Shown here: piece after piece, positions 26,292 through 35,249 of the stretch
Position numbering within the stretch: position 1 is the stretch's first letter
How the letters are laid out: each line of letters opens with the position of its first letter
Assembly: GCA_023434365.1 (NCBI GenBank)
Contig: JAEYSV010000016.1
Span: 124,001-188,000 of the forward strand
Direction: 5' to 3'
Length of the DNA stretch: 64,000 nt
Source of the DNA: Bacillota bacterium
GTDB lineage: Bacteria > Bacillota > Clostridia > Lachnospirales > Lachnospiraceae
The notes under the pieces: model-generated
The model's input: only the letters and a program-made list of their open reading frames with translations
Told to the model about the DNA's origin: nothing
The model's database searches: none
Translations under genes and position numbers: made by a program

Positions 26292-26335
26292 AAAAAGAGC
26301 CAAACTATAATTCCTAATTGTCCTTATAGCTTAGC
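26292..26335 (-). terminator. Terminator after the LacI gene
   Basis: GCTAAGCTATAA pairs with TTATAGTTTGGC (12 bases with G-U pairs) and is followed on the minus strand by TCTTTTTG. It lies about 40 bases after the lacI-type stop and separates that transcript from the transport operon promoter. Confidence 0.8.
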
Positions 26336-26376
26336 CCTTATTATGCATCTCTATTTTTCTAATACTTGATCAAGAC

Positions 26377-27414
26377 TCATTTCACTTTACGCGAAGATTC
26401 TCTGATTAGTACTTCGGTAGTAATAAACAACACCTCATGCGGCATATCCAAATTCTCAATTCGCCACATTAACTGCTGAACAAGTTTTCTGCCCATTCTC
26501 TGATTAGCAATCTGCACAGTTGTAAGACTCGGATCAATAAAAGAGGTTTCCTCCTTATTATCAAACCCTGTCACTGCCACATCTTTTGGTATGTTATATC
26601 CTTTTGACTTCAATGTCAAAATTACATCTCGGGCAATATCATCATTTGCACATACAATTGCTTCCGGCATAGAAGTCAACTTATCTAAGGCATGCTCGAT
26701 TTCATCTCTACGATAGTAGCGATTTGGCACATGTTTTACAATCAGAAGTTCTTGGTCCGGATCAATGGAAGACTCTCTAAGTGCCGTTCTATATCCATTA
26801 TACCTTTCAAGAATAGTGCGACAATAACTAATATCACCAATAAAAGCAATACGTTCCATCTTTTGATCAATCAAGTGTTTTGTTATTCTTTTTACACTAT
26901 TTAATCCCTCAAAAATAACAACATCCCCATATTTTGATGCAATCTCCGTATCACATGGAGCATCCAAAAACACAACTGGTATATCTTTCCTCATGATAAT
27001 ATCAATGTAGTCTTTGCTAAATACACTTAGCATAATAATTCCACTGACATCGCTTAAAATATCAAGAGGAAGAGCATGTTCGTGTTCATCTTCTTCACTT
27101 ATAAAGTTAAATTGTAACTTACAGTTATTTTTGTTTAATTCATCAGAAATTCCCATGATAATCCGGTTCCAGAAAGTTGATAGTTCTCTTCTGGCAAGTA
27201 CTACAATTGTTTTTACCTTATCCATCCGGTCTTTAATTTTAAACTCTGATAATACAACCGGTGATAATTTTGAGTAACCCATCTCATATGCCTTTTTTAT
27301 TACTACATATCTTGTTTCATACGCTACTGTGTCACTGTTATTTAGTGCTTTTGCCACAGTATTACGAGACAAATTTAACTCTTTTGCTACATCCTGAATC
27401 GTTACCTTCTTCAC
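26377..27414 (-). CDS. LacI family transcriptional regulator
   Basis: A 345-residue regulator. The N-terminal helix-turn-helix VTIQDVAKELNLSRNTVAKA is followed by a periplasmic-binding-protein-like effector domain (ETRYVVIKKAYEMGYSKL hinge, then VVFLDAPCDTE, AIVCANDDIARDVILTLKSK and VAVTGFDNKEE). GTG start behind GAAGGGAG. It is 35 bases behind the SGNH esterase gene, likely in one transcript, and directly upstream of the transport operon, which it probably controls in response to a sugar. The recognition helix (SRNTVAKALNN) departs from the common TVSRVLN form, so its operator may be atypical. Confidence 0.88.
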   Translation of the reverse strand: MKKVTIQDVAKELNLSRNTVAKALNNSDTVAYETRYVVIKKAYEMGYSKLSPVVLSEFKIKDRMDKVKTIVVLARRELSTFWNRIIMGISDELNKNNCKLQFNFISEEDEHEHALPLDILSDVSGIIMLSVFSKDYIDIIMRKDIPVVFLDAPCDTEIASKYGDVVIFEGLNSVKRITKHLIDQKMERIAFIGDISYCRTILERYNGYRTALRESSIDPDQELLIVKHVPNRYYRRDEIEHALDKLTSMPEAIVCANDDIARDVILTLKSKGYNIPKDVAVTGFDNKEETSFIDPSLTTVQIANQRMGRKLVQQLMWRIENLDMPHEVLFITTEVLIRESSRKVK

Positions 27415-27449
27415 AACTACACTCCCTTCGACCTAATCATTCTCTTATG

Positions 27450-28580
27450 TTAATCACGGTTTGCAACTATAATAGAGGCAAGATAAAACTCAACATTTGA
27501 TGCTTCATCTACCTGTACCAATTGAAGCTTAAGAGTATGCTCTTTCACACTTTCATCCTCCAACACATTTTGAAGGATAAGAGCATCTCCCCAGGTTTCT
27601 TCAAAATTAGCATCAAGCAACAGCGCCTTATCTTCATCACCATCAATTATTAGCCTCGCAATTGGAGCCCCTCGTTTTATGGTTTTACGAAATTGTATTG
27701 CAATCAAGGATCCGGTCACAGTAAATTCTATACTTGCTCCTAACTTACTCGCAACCCATCCATTTTTAAAACAATCACTAACTCCCTGCTGAACTCGTTC
27801 GTCCGTCACAAACCCACTTTCAACTGGATGATAATTTCTAGCATTGTAACGAATTGCATCTACAAAACGATTTTTTGTAACAGCCTGGCTTCTAATTTTA
27901 AACTCTTCATTTATAGCTTCATTACCAAACACTTTATTATATACCATTTCCAAATAACCAATAATAATGGATGCTACAAGTTCATGCCCATAATCATTAG
28001 GATGCAAATCATCCGGAGTGATATCCTTCAATAATAATTCCCCACTCTGAACTGCTTCATACAAACTGGTTTTCATACTTAAAATAGGTAAATCATAGGC
28101 CTCACCAATTTGATTATGTATATCAGCTGCATTCGCACCTGTATCATAGCAAACATTATTAAACATAATTAATGCAGGTTCATTATTGTATTTTAAAATC
28201 ACTCTTGTCAAACCTTCAAATGTTTCTTGAAAAAAAGAGGTATTATCATCATTAACACTAAATTCCTCTATTACGAGGTCAGGATTATATCTTAACAAAT
28301 CATTATGTACCCTTGCTACCGCAAAATGAGAGGTTGTTGCACCAATCCCGGCATTAACATAATGAAAAGAAGTTTTCGTAAACTTATTCTGCCACCATTC
28401 AAATACACGGTAGGCATAGCACTTATCAGGCGCTGTAGCAACACTCCCCATTGTAATCGAACCGCCAATAAAGCCAATTGTTATTTCTTGCCCACTTTTC
28501 GCCTTCCTCATTACCTTAGCTATTCTTGCGATATTTCCTTCTCGTAAAATTGCACGCTTTAGTAATTTCACCTGGTCCAA
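27450..28580 (-). CDS. SGNH/GDSL-type hydrolase, probable carbohydrate esterase
   Basis: A 376-residue protein without a signal peptide. The N-terminal SGNH domain has block I GFIGGSITMGS (nucleophile Ser), a Gly in NAGIGATTS, the SVNDDN Asn block and the catalytic DDLHPNDYGHE with Asp and His. The last 120 residues look like a beta-sandwich. The arrangement resembles cytoplasmic acetyl esterases of glycan loci, such as those acting on acetylated mannan or xylan. TTG start with GGGGG eight bases upstream. First gene of the esterase-lacI pair. The specific substrate is inference. Confidence 0.75.
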   Translation of the reverse strand: MDQVKLLKRAILREGNIARIAKVMRKAKSGQEITIGFIGGSITMGSVATAPDKCYAYRVFEWWQNKFTKTSFHYVNAGIGATTSHFAVARVHNDLLRYNPDLVIEEFSVNDDNTSFFQETFEGLTRVILKYNNEPALIMFNNVCYDTGANAADIHNQIGEAYDLPILSMKTSLYEAVQSGELLLKDITPDDLHPNDYGHELVASIIIGYLEMVYNKVFGNEAINEEFKIRSQAVTKNRFVDAIRYNARNYHPVESGFVTDERVQQGVSDCFKNGWVASKLGASIEFTVTGSLIAIQFRKTIKRGAPIARLIIDGDEDKALLLDANFEETWGDALILQNVLEDESVKEHTLKLQLVQVDEASNVEFYLASIIVANRD

Positions 28581-28786
28581 CGTTATATCCCCCTTTTAGG
28601 CGTTTCTATCGTGTATATGCAAACTTTTCATTAATCTTGCAAATTATTTTAAGTTCTGCACTATTAATACACAACATTATGTACATTTATCTGCATTATA
28701 CTGCTCAATATAACATTACATCAGTGTTGCTAAGATGTCAATAAATTATTGTAAATAACTTAGTTGGAATAGCAATAAATAAGAAA

Positions 28787-28815
28787 TTGACTGTTCTATA
28801 AAAAAGCACTAAACT
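28787..28815 (+). promoter_or_regulatory. Candidate promoter of the zinc-ribbon/TPM pair
   Basis: TTGACT, 17 bases and TAAACT precede the zinc-ribbon gene by about 35 bases, with AAGGAGG in between. The divergent esterase gene could use a TTGACA at 28736-28741 on the minus strand, but its -10 match is poor. Confidence 0.45.
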
Positions 28816-28849
28816 ATTCATAGAAGTTACCAATAAGGAGGCAATACCT

Positions 28850-29944
28850 ATGGTTATACAACACAAATGCCCTGATTGTGCTGCTGATATGATCTTTGAT
28901 GCAAAAACTGGTTTATTAACCTGTGAATACTGTGGTCGAACAGATAACATCGAAACACTCAAGAACCCTATAAACACGGAGAAAAATACTGATCAAGAGA
29001 CACCTCCTCAAGAACCTAAAAGTCATGAGGACAAAACCACATATAATATGTTTGAAGATGATACTGCAGTAGAGTATCTTTGTAACAACTGTGGTGCTGT
29101 AATTATAACAGGACCAGACACCACTGCCACTACCTGTTCCTATTGTGGTGCTCCAATGCTTATGGGCGACAGACTATCTGGCACCTTGGCCCCAGCAAAG
29201 ATTATTCCTTTTCACATTACAAAGAAAAAGGCACAACAAGCCTTTAAAAAATGGTGTAAACACGGTTTACTTACCCCCTTTGGGTTTACTAATCACAAAC
29301 GCGTCGATAGTATTGTAGGAATATATATTCCATTCTGGCTTTTTGATATCAATGCTCGTGGAGAAATCCATGCAGAATGTAAGAAAGTAAGTCATTATCC
29401 CGCTGGAAGTTATGATATCACCCAGACTGATTACTATGATTGCTATCGTAAGGTTGATTTATATTACTCTCGAATCCCTTGCGATGCCTCTATAAAAATG
29501 GACGATACGATTATGGATAAACTCGAGCCGTATTATTATAGTGAGCTAAAAACCTTTAATACTCCTTATTTGGCAGGTTTTTTGGCTGAGAAATATAACT
29601 ATACGGATAAAGATTTATTCGAACGTGTAAGAGACAGAGTTGAAAGCTATACAAAAGAATATACCAAAGATACCATTCAAGGTTATAGTAGCGTCCAAAT
29701 ACAAAACTCAACTTTAAACATTGGACAGCTCTTAGCCCATTATACGCTTCTTCCTGTATGGATGATTAATTACACCTATAATAATGTACTGTATACTTTT
29801 GCTATGAACGGACAGACAGGGAAAGTTATTGGAAAACCGCCTTTATCAAAGTATAAGATTTCAGCTTGGATAGGAGGCATTACTGGAGGTATTTTTCTAA
29901 TAGCCCGCATTATTACAATATTAATGGGAGGTAATATTCTATGA
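28850..29944 (+). CDS. Zinc-ribbon membrane protein
   Basis: A 364-residue protein with two four-cysteine zinc ribbons: Cys7, Cys10, Cys25, Cys28 (TFIIB-like) and Cys78, Cys81, Cys96, Cys99. A middle domain (APAKIIPFHITKKKAQQAFK onward) and a C-terminal hydrophobic helix (ISAWIGGITGGIFLIARIIT) follow. Its last codons overlap the next gene as ATGA. Function unknown; such proteins often accompany TPM-domain proteins. It is one of the few plus-strand genes here and probably unrelated to the sugar genes around it. Confidence 0.75.
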   Translation: MVIQHKCPDCAADMIFDAKTGLLTCEYCGRTDNIETLKNPINTEKNTDQETPPQEPKSHEDKTTYNMFEDDTAVEYLCNNCGAVIITGPDTTATTCSYCGAPMLMGDRLSGTLAPAKIIPFHITKKKAQQAFKKWCKHGLLTPFGFTNHKRVDSIVGIYIPFWLFDINARGEIHAECKKVSHYPAGSYDITQTDYYDCYRKVDLYYSRIPCDASIKMDDTIMDKLEPYYYSELKTFNTPYLAGFLAEKYNYTDKDLFERVRDRVESYTKEYTKDTIQGYSSVQIQNSTLNIGQLLAHYTLLPVWMINYTYNNVLYTFAMNGQTGKVIGKPPLSKYKISAWIGGITGGIFLIARIITILMGGNIL

Positions 29945-30756
29945 AAAAAAGCATTATCCTTTTACTTACTATATTATTAATCCCATTTTTCTTTGTAATG
30001 ACAACGATTCATGCCAATGCATCGGAGGATATTACTTATACCAACGCAGGTGGATATCACTTTATTGTTGATGATGCAGGAATACTTACAGAAAAAGAAG
30101 AATCTCTCTTATATAAGCAAATTTCCGAATTCCGAAAAGAACACAACACCGACTTATACATTATTATTGAAGATGATATGATGTCTCAGGATGTAACAGA
30201 ATATACACACAACATGGGTGTTCGTATGAAAGTTGGCAATGCCGTAATGATTTACGTGCACATGGAATACGATTATCCAAATCAGCGCGGCATTGAAGTA
30301 CGCAGTTTTAAAAATGACTCCCAAGGCTCCACAAAAGCTTACGATAACTTAACAACTGAACGATGTATAAATCTATACAAAAAAGTAAAAACATATTTTT
30401 CTAACGCAAACTACTATGACGGCTTTTCCAAATTTATTACTTATACCTCCAATATCATTGAAACAGATCCCATTAATGATAAATGGTTTGCAAAATCATA
30501 TATCCAGCTATTGATTGCAATTGCTATTGCTATCTTCATCGTCTTTATTATGGCTGCAAATTCAGGTGGCAAAATGACTGCGAATCAATCAACCTATCTT
30601 GATATTAGTACTTCACAAGTGCTTCGTAGTTCTGATGATTACGTGCGAAGCACAACAATACGAACAAAACGACCATCTAGTACCGGTGGTGGAAGTGGAG
30701 GCGGCGGTTTCTCTGGTGGCGGCAGCAGCTCAAGAGGTGGTGGTGGCGGATTTTAA
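29941..30756 (+). CDS. TPM-domain membrane protein (YgcG type)
   Basis: A 271-residue exported protein. A signal peptide (SIILLLTILLIPFFFVMTTI) precedes a TPM domain (FIVDDAGILTEKEESLLYKQ, about residues 40-59, onward). A transmembrane helix (IQLLIAIAIAIFIVFIMAA) and a polar tail ending in a Gly/Ser-rich low-complexity run of about 25 residues follow. The TPM fold occurs in photosystem II repair proteins and YgcG, with phosphatase activity claimed for some. Translationally coupled to the zinc-ribbon gene, so the pair likely forms one membrane complex. Confidence 0.82.
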   Translation: MKKSIILLLTILLIPFFFVMTTIHANASEDITYTNAGGYHFIVDDAGILTEKEESLLYKQISEFRKEHNTDLYIIIEDDMMSQDVTEYTHNMGVRMKVGNAVMIYVHMEYDYPNQRGIEVRSFKNDSQGSTKAYDNLTTERCINLYKKVKTYFSNANYYDGFSKFITYTSNIIETDPINDKWFAKSYIQLLIAIAIAIFIVFIMAANSGGKMTANQSTYLDISTSQVLRSSDDYVRSTTIRTKRPSSTGGGSGGGGFSGGGSSSRGGGGGF

Positions 30757-30768
30757 AAATAACGCCTA

Positions 30769-30815
30769 AAAATAAGAAAAACGAGTTTCTTAAAGAAACT
30801 CGTTTTTCTTATTTT
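30769..30815. terminator. Bidirectional terminator, 23-base perfect inverted repeat
   Basis: Two perfectly complementary 23-base arms are separated by one base. The stem core (AAACGAGTTTCTT) is flanked by A runs on one side and T runs on the other, so it works for both converging transcripts: the TPM gene from the left and the mutase gene from the right. Confidence 0.92.
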
Positions 30816-30833
30816 CACCTATATATTAACTTC

Positions 30834-32549
30834 TTATTCTACATCAAACGCTTTATCATTAGCAAGCGCTTCTAATTTTGCATTGGCATCTTCTAACGTC
30901 ATTCCTTTTACACCAAAATAGAACTTAATCTTCGGCTCAGTACCCGATGGTCTTACCGCACACCATGCATCATCATTTAACTCAAAGTACAGAACATCTG
31001 ACTTTGGAAGTCCTGTTGGTACAACTTCGTTTGTTTTACTATCCGTAATTGTATCTGCTTGATAATCTCTTACTTTTAGTACCTGATACCCACCCACTTC
31101 TTTAGGTGGATTTTGGCGATACCCTTCCATAATAGATTTGATTTTTTCCATTCCTTCTATGCCTTTTAATGTAACCGCCTTTAAGTCTTCTTTATAGAAT
31201 CCGTACACGTCATACATCTTTAGCATCTGCTCATATAACGTAATTCCTTTTGATTTATAATAGGCTGCTGCTTCACAGAAGGACATCACGGCAACTACAG
31301 CATCTTTATCTCTCGCATGAGTTCCTACCAGACAACCATAACTTTCTTCAAAACCAAATACATATTCATTACTTTTGGTCTCTTCAAAAAGTTTTATCTG
31401 TTCCCCAATATACTTAAATCCAGTCAAAACTTCAATTAATTCTGCATTATAATGTTTTGCAATCTGGTCTGCCATGTTCCCAGTTACAATTGTTTTAATT
31501 AAGGCAGCATTTTCAGCCAACTGATTATTAGCTGCTTTCTGACTGAATACATATTCCGCAATAATCGCTCCTGACATGTTACCTGTCAAAAGAACAAACT
31601 CACCACTATTATCACGCACACATACACCAAGGCGGTCTGCATCCGGATCAGTTGCAAGAATGATATCTGCTCCAACTTCATCTGCTAATTTCTTCGCCAA
31701 TACAAATACTTTAGGATCTTCTGGATTAGGATATGCTACCGTAGAGAAATTAGAGTCTGGCAGCTCCTGTTCTTTTACAACATACACCTTGTCAAATCCA
31801 ATTTCCTCAAGAATTCGACGTACCGGAAGATTACCTGTTCCATGTAGCGGCGTGTAAACAATCTTTAATTCTTTACCTGCTTCAGAAATTGGATTTACAA
31901 CTAATTTCTTCAGCTCTTCGATATAAGCATCATCGACTTCTTTGCCTATCACATGATATAGACCTTGGTTTTTAGCATCTTCACTATCCATTATTTTTAC
32001 ATCAGCAAAGTTTGTAATTGCATTTACTTCTGCTATAATTTCTTCATCTTTTGGATAAGTGATTTGTGCGCCATCTTCCCAATATACTTTATATCCATTA
32101 TACTCTGGCGGATTGTGACTAGCGGTAATCACAATACCTGCAATGCAGCCAAGATGACGAACAGTAAATGATAACTCTGGAGTAGGTCTTAGGGTTTCAA
32201 AAACATAAGCATTGATGCCATTTGCTGCAAGGCAAAGAGCAGCTTCATTAGCAAATTCCGTTGACATTCTTCTTGAATCATAAGCAATAGCTACGCCCTT
32301 TTGTTGACCACCCTGCTTAATAATATAGTTTGCAAGTCCCTGAGTAGCTTTTCTTACTGTATAAAGGTTAATTCGATTGGTGCCTGCACCGATAACTCCA
32401 CGTAAGCCCCCTGTACCAAACTCCAAATCACGATAAAAACGGTCCTTAATTTCTTCCACATTATTTTCAATCGCGCGTAACTCCGATTTGGTTGCTTCAT
32501 CAAAATAATTATCATTTAGCCACAGTTCATATTTTTGTTTAAATTCCAT
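30834..32549 (-). CDS. Phosphoglucomutase/phosphomannomutase
   Basis: A 571-residue alpha-D-phosphohexomutase that interconverts hexose 1- and 6-phosphates in the cytoplasm. Signatures: active-site serine loop ITASHNPPEYNGYKVYW, metal-binding loop ATDPDADRLGV, sugar-binding loop GFEESYGCLVG and phosphate-binding loop RPSGTEPKIKFYF. Length and motif spacing match the PgcA-type group. Following the GH130 gene, it could convert the mannose 1-phosphate or glucose 1-phosphate made by phosphorolysis. Whether it prefers mannose or glucose cannot be read from sequence. Confidence 0.9.
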   Translation of the reverse strand: MEFKQKYELWLNDNYFDEATKSELRAIENNVEEIKDRFYRDLEFGTGGLRGVIGAGTNRINLYTVRKATQGLANYIIKQGGQQKGVAIAYDSRRMSTEFANEAALCLAANGINAYVFETLRPTPELSFTVRHLGCIAGIVITASHNPPEYNGYKVYWEDGAQITYPKDEEIIAEVNAITNFADVKIMDSEDAKNQGLYHVIGKEVDDAYIEELKKLVVNPISEAGKELKIVYTPLHGTGNLPVRRILEEIGFDKVYVVKEQELPDSNFSTVAYPNPEDPKVFVLAKKLADEVGADIILATDPDADRLGVCVRDNSGEFVLLTGNMSGAIIAEYVFSQKAANNQLAENAALIKTIVTGNMADQIAKHYNAELIEVLTGFKYIGEQIKLFEETKSNEYVFGFEESYGCLVGTHARDKDAVVAVMSFCEAAAYYKSKGITLYEQMLKMYDVYGFYKEDLKAVTLKGIEGMEKIKSIMEGYRQNPPKEVGGYQVLKVRDYQADTITDSKTNEVVPTGLPKSDVLYFELNDDAWCAVRPSGTEPKIKFYFGVKGMTLEDANAKLEALANDKAFDVE

Positions 32550-32621
32550 TCTATCATCCTTCCTTCCTCTATATATAAAGTTACATAGTTTCTAATCCGT
32601 CCTTTTTTACTCACGGTTACC

Positions 32622-32650
32622 ATTATAATTCAGATGACATGCAAATTCAA
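32622..32650 (-). promoter_or_regulatory. Promoter of the mutase gene
   Basis: TTGAAT, 17 bases and a perfect TATAAT on the minus strand, in the 288-base gap after the GH130 gene. It gives the mutase its own transcript, with a leader of about 65 nt. Confidence 0.7.
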
Positions 32651-32782
32651 CCAAAACTATATTATATTAAAACACGAAATTTTACATAAATCGTTTTTAG
32701 CTTTCTTCTTTTACATAACTATCTTAACCATCATAACCTTTTCTTACACATCCCAGTATGCCACACTTTTCCTTCTATGATA

Positions 32783-32820
32783 TAAAGGCAGTAGTCAGAC
32801 TCCTCCGACTACTGCCTTTA
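32783..32820 (-). terminator. Terminator after the GH130 gene
   Basis: A 14-base perfect stem (TAAAGGCAGTAGTC with its complement) around a ten-base loop, ending in CCTTTATA on the minus strand. Located 17 bases beyond the GH130 stop, and T/A-flanked on both sides. Confidence 0.85.
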
Positions 32821-32837
32821 TTAATATGGATACCCTA

Positions 32838-33860
32838 TTAGATTAATCCAATTGTGCCGTCATCACCATTTTCAACATGATTAGCTTTTACATATTCTAC
32901 AATTTCATCAATTGTTGTAAATGCCATTGCAACATAGCTATCTGCCGCACCATAATAAATAGCAATTTTTCCAGTCTCTGCGTCCTGAAGAGTAGCGCAA
33001 GGGAATACAACATTAGGTACGAAACCTCTTTCTTCATACCATTCTTCCGGAGTTAAGATGTAATTTGCACTACGATAAAGTACCTTAGATGGGTTTTCAA
33101 TATCCAAAATTGCTGCACCCATGCTATATACAAAACCATTGCAAGTTCCAGATACACCATGGTAGAACAATAACCAACCTTCGCTTGTTTCAATTGGGGC
33201 TGCACCTCCACCAATTTTAACAGATTGCCACCACTGATTATACCCTTTTGTCATAACATGTCTATGTTTACCCCAATAAGTTAAATCTGGGCTTTCACTT
33301 AAGAAGATATCTCCAAATGGAGTATGTCCACTATCAGAAGGACGAGATAACATAGCAAAGTTACCATTAATTTTTCTTGGGAATAATACACCATTACGAT
33401 TAAATGGGATAAATGGATTTTCAAGTCTTACAAATGTTTTAAAATCTGTTGTCTTAGCTAATCCTAATGCTGCTCCATAAAAATCAGTACACCAAATTAT
33501 GTAGTAAGCATCCTCTACCTTGATTAGTCTTGGATCATATGCATAACGAGGCATCCAAGGTTCTCCAGCCTCATTAACCATCTTAATTGGCTCTTCTTCA
33601 AATGTCCAATGAATTGCATCTTTACTAAATCCAAGGTTTAAGTAAGGAACTCCTGTTATAGTTTCTGCACGGAACACACCAATAAACTCTCCATTGTACG
33701 GAACTACAGCACTATTAAAAATTCGCCCTACATTCTTACATGGATTTCTATCAATGATAGGATTTTCAGTATATCTCCATACTGGACCAGCAAACCCTTC
33801 TGGTTTTTCTTGCCAAGGAATATTAGGCAAATTGTCCGTAAACATCTTTACATTACTCAT
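32838..33860 (-). CDS. GH130 family beta-mannoside phosphorylase
   Basis: A 340-residue cytoplasmic five-bladed propeller enzyme without a signal peptide. It opens with WRYTENPIIDRNP and GRIFNSAVVPYNGEFIGVFR, with the likely catalytic Asp in YAYDPRLIKVED. GH130 enzymes cleave beta-mannosides with phosphate and release mannose 1-phosphate. The N-terminus (NIPWQEKPEGFAGPVWRY) suggests the subfamily 2 group, which acts on beta-1,4-manno-oligosaccharides or mannosyl-N-acetylglucosamine. The nearby mutase would use the product. It has its own perfect promoter and candidate operators. Exact substrate uncertain. Confidence 0.85.
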   Translation of the reverse strand: MSNVKMFTDNLPNIPWQEKPEGFAGPVWRYTENPIIDRNPCKNVGRIFNSAVVPYNGEFIGVFRAETITGVPYLNLGFSKDAIHWTFEEEPIKMVNEAGEPWMPRYAYDPRLIKVEDAYYIIWCTDFYGAALGLAKTTDFKTFVRLENPFIPFNRNGVLFPRKINGNFAMLSRPSDSGHTPFGDIFLSESPDLTYWGKHRHVMTKGYNQWWQSVKIGGGAAPIETSEGWLLFYHGVSGTCNGFVYSMGAAILDIENPSKVLYRSANYILTPEEWYEERGFVPNVVFPCATLQDAETGKIAIYYGAADSYVAMAFTTIDEIVEYVKANHVENGDDGTIGLI

Positions 33861-33939
33861 GCATATTCTCCTTTTACTAAATATTCATTAATTATATATT
33901 CAAGTACGTTTATATGATCAGAAAACACCTTATCAAAAA

Positions 33940-34095
33940 ATGCACAATTAACTATTTTCCCTAAGTTCTAAGGCATTTTACTAATTATATTAACATCATT
34001 ATAATTTATAAGCACTATAGTGTCAATCATTTTTTGTATTATTTATAATGCGTACTTGTGCATTAATTGTGCGTAATTTGCACTGTTATGCACAA
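33940..34095. promoter_or_regulatory. TGCACAA-type motif cluster around the GH130 promoter
   Basis: ATGCACAATT lies at 33940-33949, downstream of the predicted start. Upstream of the -35 box are TTGTGCAT (34056-34063), TTGTGC (34067-34072), TTTGCAC (34077-34083) and ATGCACAA (34088-34095). The outermost copies of the upstream group form an inverted pair. Similar copies flank the transport operon promoter. These are candidate operators for a LacI-type or activator protein. The 391-base gap between GH130 and the aldolase gene holds these, the promoter and the aldolase terminator. Confidence 0.55.
33998..34026 (-). promoter_or_regulatory. Consensus promoter of the GH130 gene
   Basis: A perfect TTGACA, exactly 17 bases and a perfect TATAAT on the minus strand. 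The leader to the start codon is about 130 nt. A promoter this strong for a sugar enzyme implies strict control, in keeping with the surrounding motif cluster. Confidence 0.9.
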
Positions 34096-34134
34096 TATTT
34101 TTTATGTGAAAACTTAGTTCTTAACATAGAAAAA

Positions 34135-34195
34135 GGCCTATAGTCATTGCTCAATGTCACTAAGTTACGATGACATTGAGTCATTGCTATAAGCC
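34135..34195 (-). terminator. Long hairpin terminator after the aldolase gene
   Basis: An inner nine-base perfect stem (TCAATGTCA with TGACATTGA), a symmetric mismatch region and an outer GGCCTATAG/CTATAAGCC stem form a hairpin of about 60 nt followed on the minus strand by CCTTTTTC. On the plus strand CCTTTTCTC follows, so it may act both ways. Confidence 0.85.
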
Positions 34196-34251
34196 TTTTC
34201 TCTATACTAAGTATTATGTCTATTCATCTTTTGTTGTAATATATCAGTTCT

Positions 34252-35115
34252 TTATGCTTGGTTTACAGATCTGAAAAGTTCCATTTTCTCTTTTACCGTA
34301 GCTTTTATTGCATCAACACCAGGAGCTAATAATTTACGAGGGTCAAATCCTTTGCCCTGTAAATCTTTCCCTGACTCAATATATTTACGAGTAGCTTCTG
34401 CAAATGTTAACTGACATTCAGTATTTACATTGATTTTAGCAACACCTAAAGAGATTGCCTTTTTAATCATATCTTCAGGAATTCCAGTACCACCATGTAA
34501 TACTAAAGGCATATCACCAACTTCTTTTGCTACAGCATCAAGTGTTTCAAAGCTTAAACCTTCCCAGTTTTCAGGATATTTGCCATGAATATTACCAATT
34601 CCAGCTGCTAACATGGTTACACCAAGGTCCGCAATCATTTTACATTCTTTTGGATCAGCACATTCACCTTTTCCAACTACACCATCTTCTTCTCCACCAA
34701 TAGAACCTACTTCAGCTTCAATGGATAATCCCTTTTCATTACAGATTGCAACTAACTCTTTAGTTTTCTCAATGTTTTCTTCAATTGGATAATGAGAACC
34801 ATCAAACATTACAGAGGAAAATCCTGCTTCAATACATTGTTTCGCACCTTCATAGCTACCATGGTCTAGATGTAATGCCACTGGAACTGTAATCTTTAAT
34901 TCTTCAAGCATACCATTTACCATGCCAACAACAGTTTTGTAACCGCACATATATTTTCCTGCACCTTCAGAAACTCCAAGAATAACAGGGGAATTACATT
35001 CCTGAGCTGTTAGTAAAACTGCTTTAGTCCATTCTAAGTTGTTAATATTAAACTGACCTACGGCATATTGTCCTGCTTTCGCTTTTTGTAACATATCCTT
35101 TGCTGATACTAACAT
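34252..35115 (-). CDS. fba: Class II fructose-bisphosphate aldolase
   Basis: A 287-residue zinc-dependent aldolase that cleaves fructose 1,6-bisphosphate to dihydroxyacetone phosphate and glyceraldehyde 3-phosphate in glycolysis. Zinc and catalytic residues are seen in PVALHLDHGSYEGAKQCIEA, the EAEVGSIGGEEDGV glycine loop, GNIHGKYP and LVLHGGTGIP. The length fits the standard glycolytic enzyme rather than the tagatose-specific one, though that subgroup cannot be excluded. It is monocistronic between mrp and GH130, each with its own terminator. Confidence 0.93.
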   Translation of the reverse strand: MLVSAKDMLQKAKAGQYAVGQFNINNLEWTKAVLLTAQECNSPVILGVSEGAGKYMCGYKTVVGMVNGMLEELKITVPVALHLDHGSYEGAKQCIEAGFSSVMFDGSHYPIEENIEKTKELVAICNEKGLSIEAEVGSIGGEEDGVVGKGECADPKECKMIADLGVTMLAAGIGNIHGKYPENWEGLSFETLDAVAKEVGDMPLVLHGGTGIPEDMIKKAISLGVAKINVNTECQLTFAEATRKYIESGKDLQGKGFDPRKLLAPGVDAIKATVKEKMELFRSVNQA

Positions 35116-35249
35116 AACAAACCTCCATTTATCTATTCGTTTATTTATTAATAAAACTGCCTCATCGGCTAGTCTTTATTACCTGTTTAAGGGAATGATA
35201 ATTTCTTTATGTATTATAACCCATTGAATCAAAAAAAGAAACCACTATG

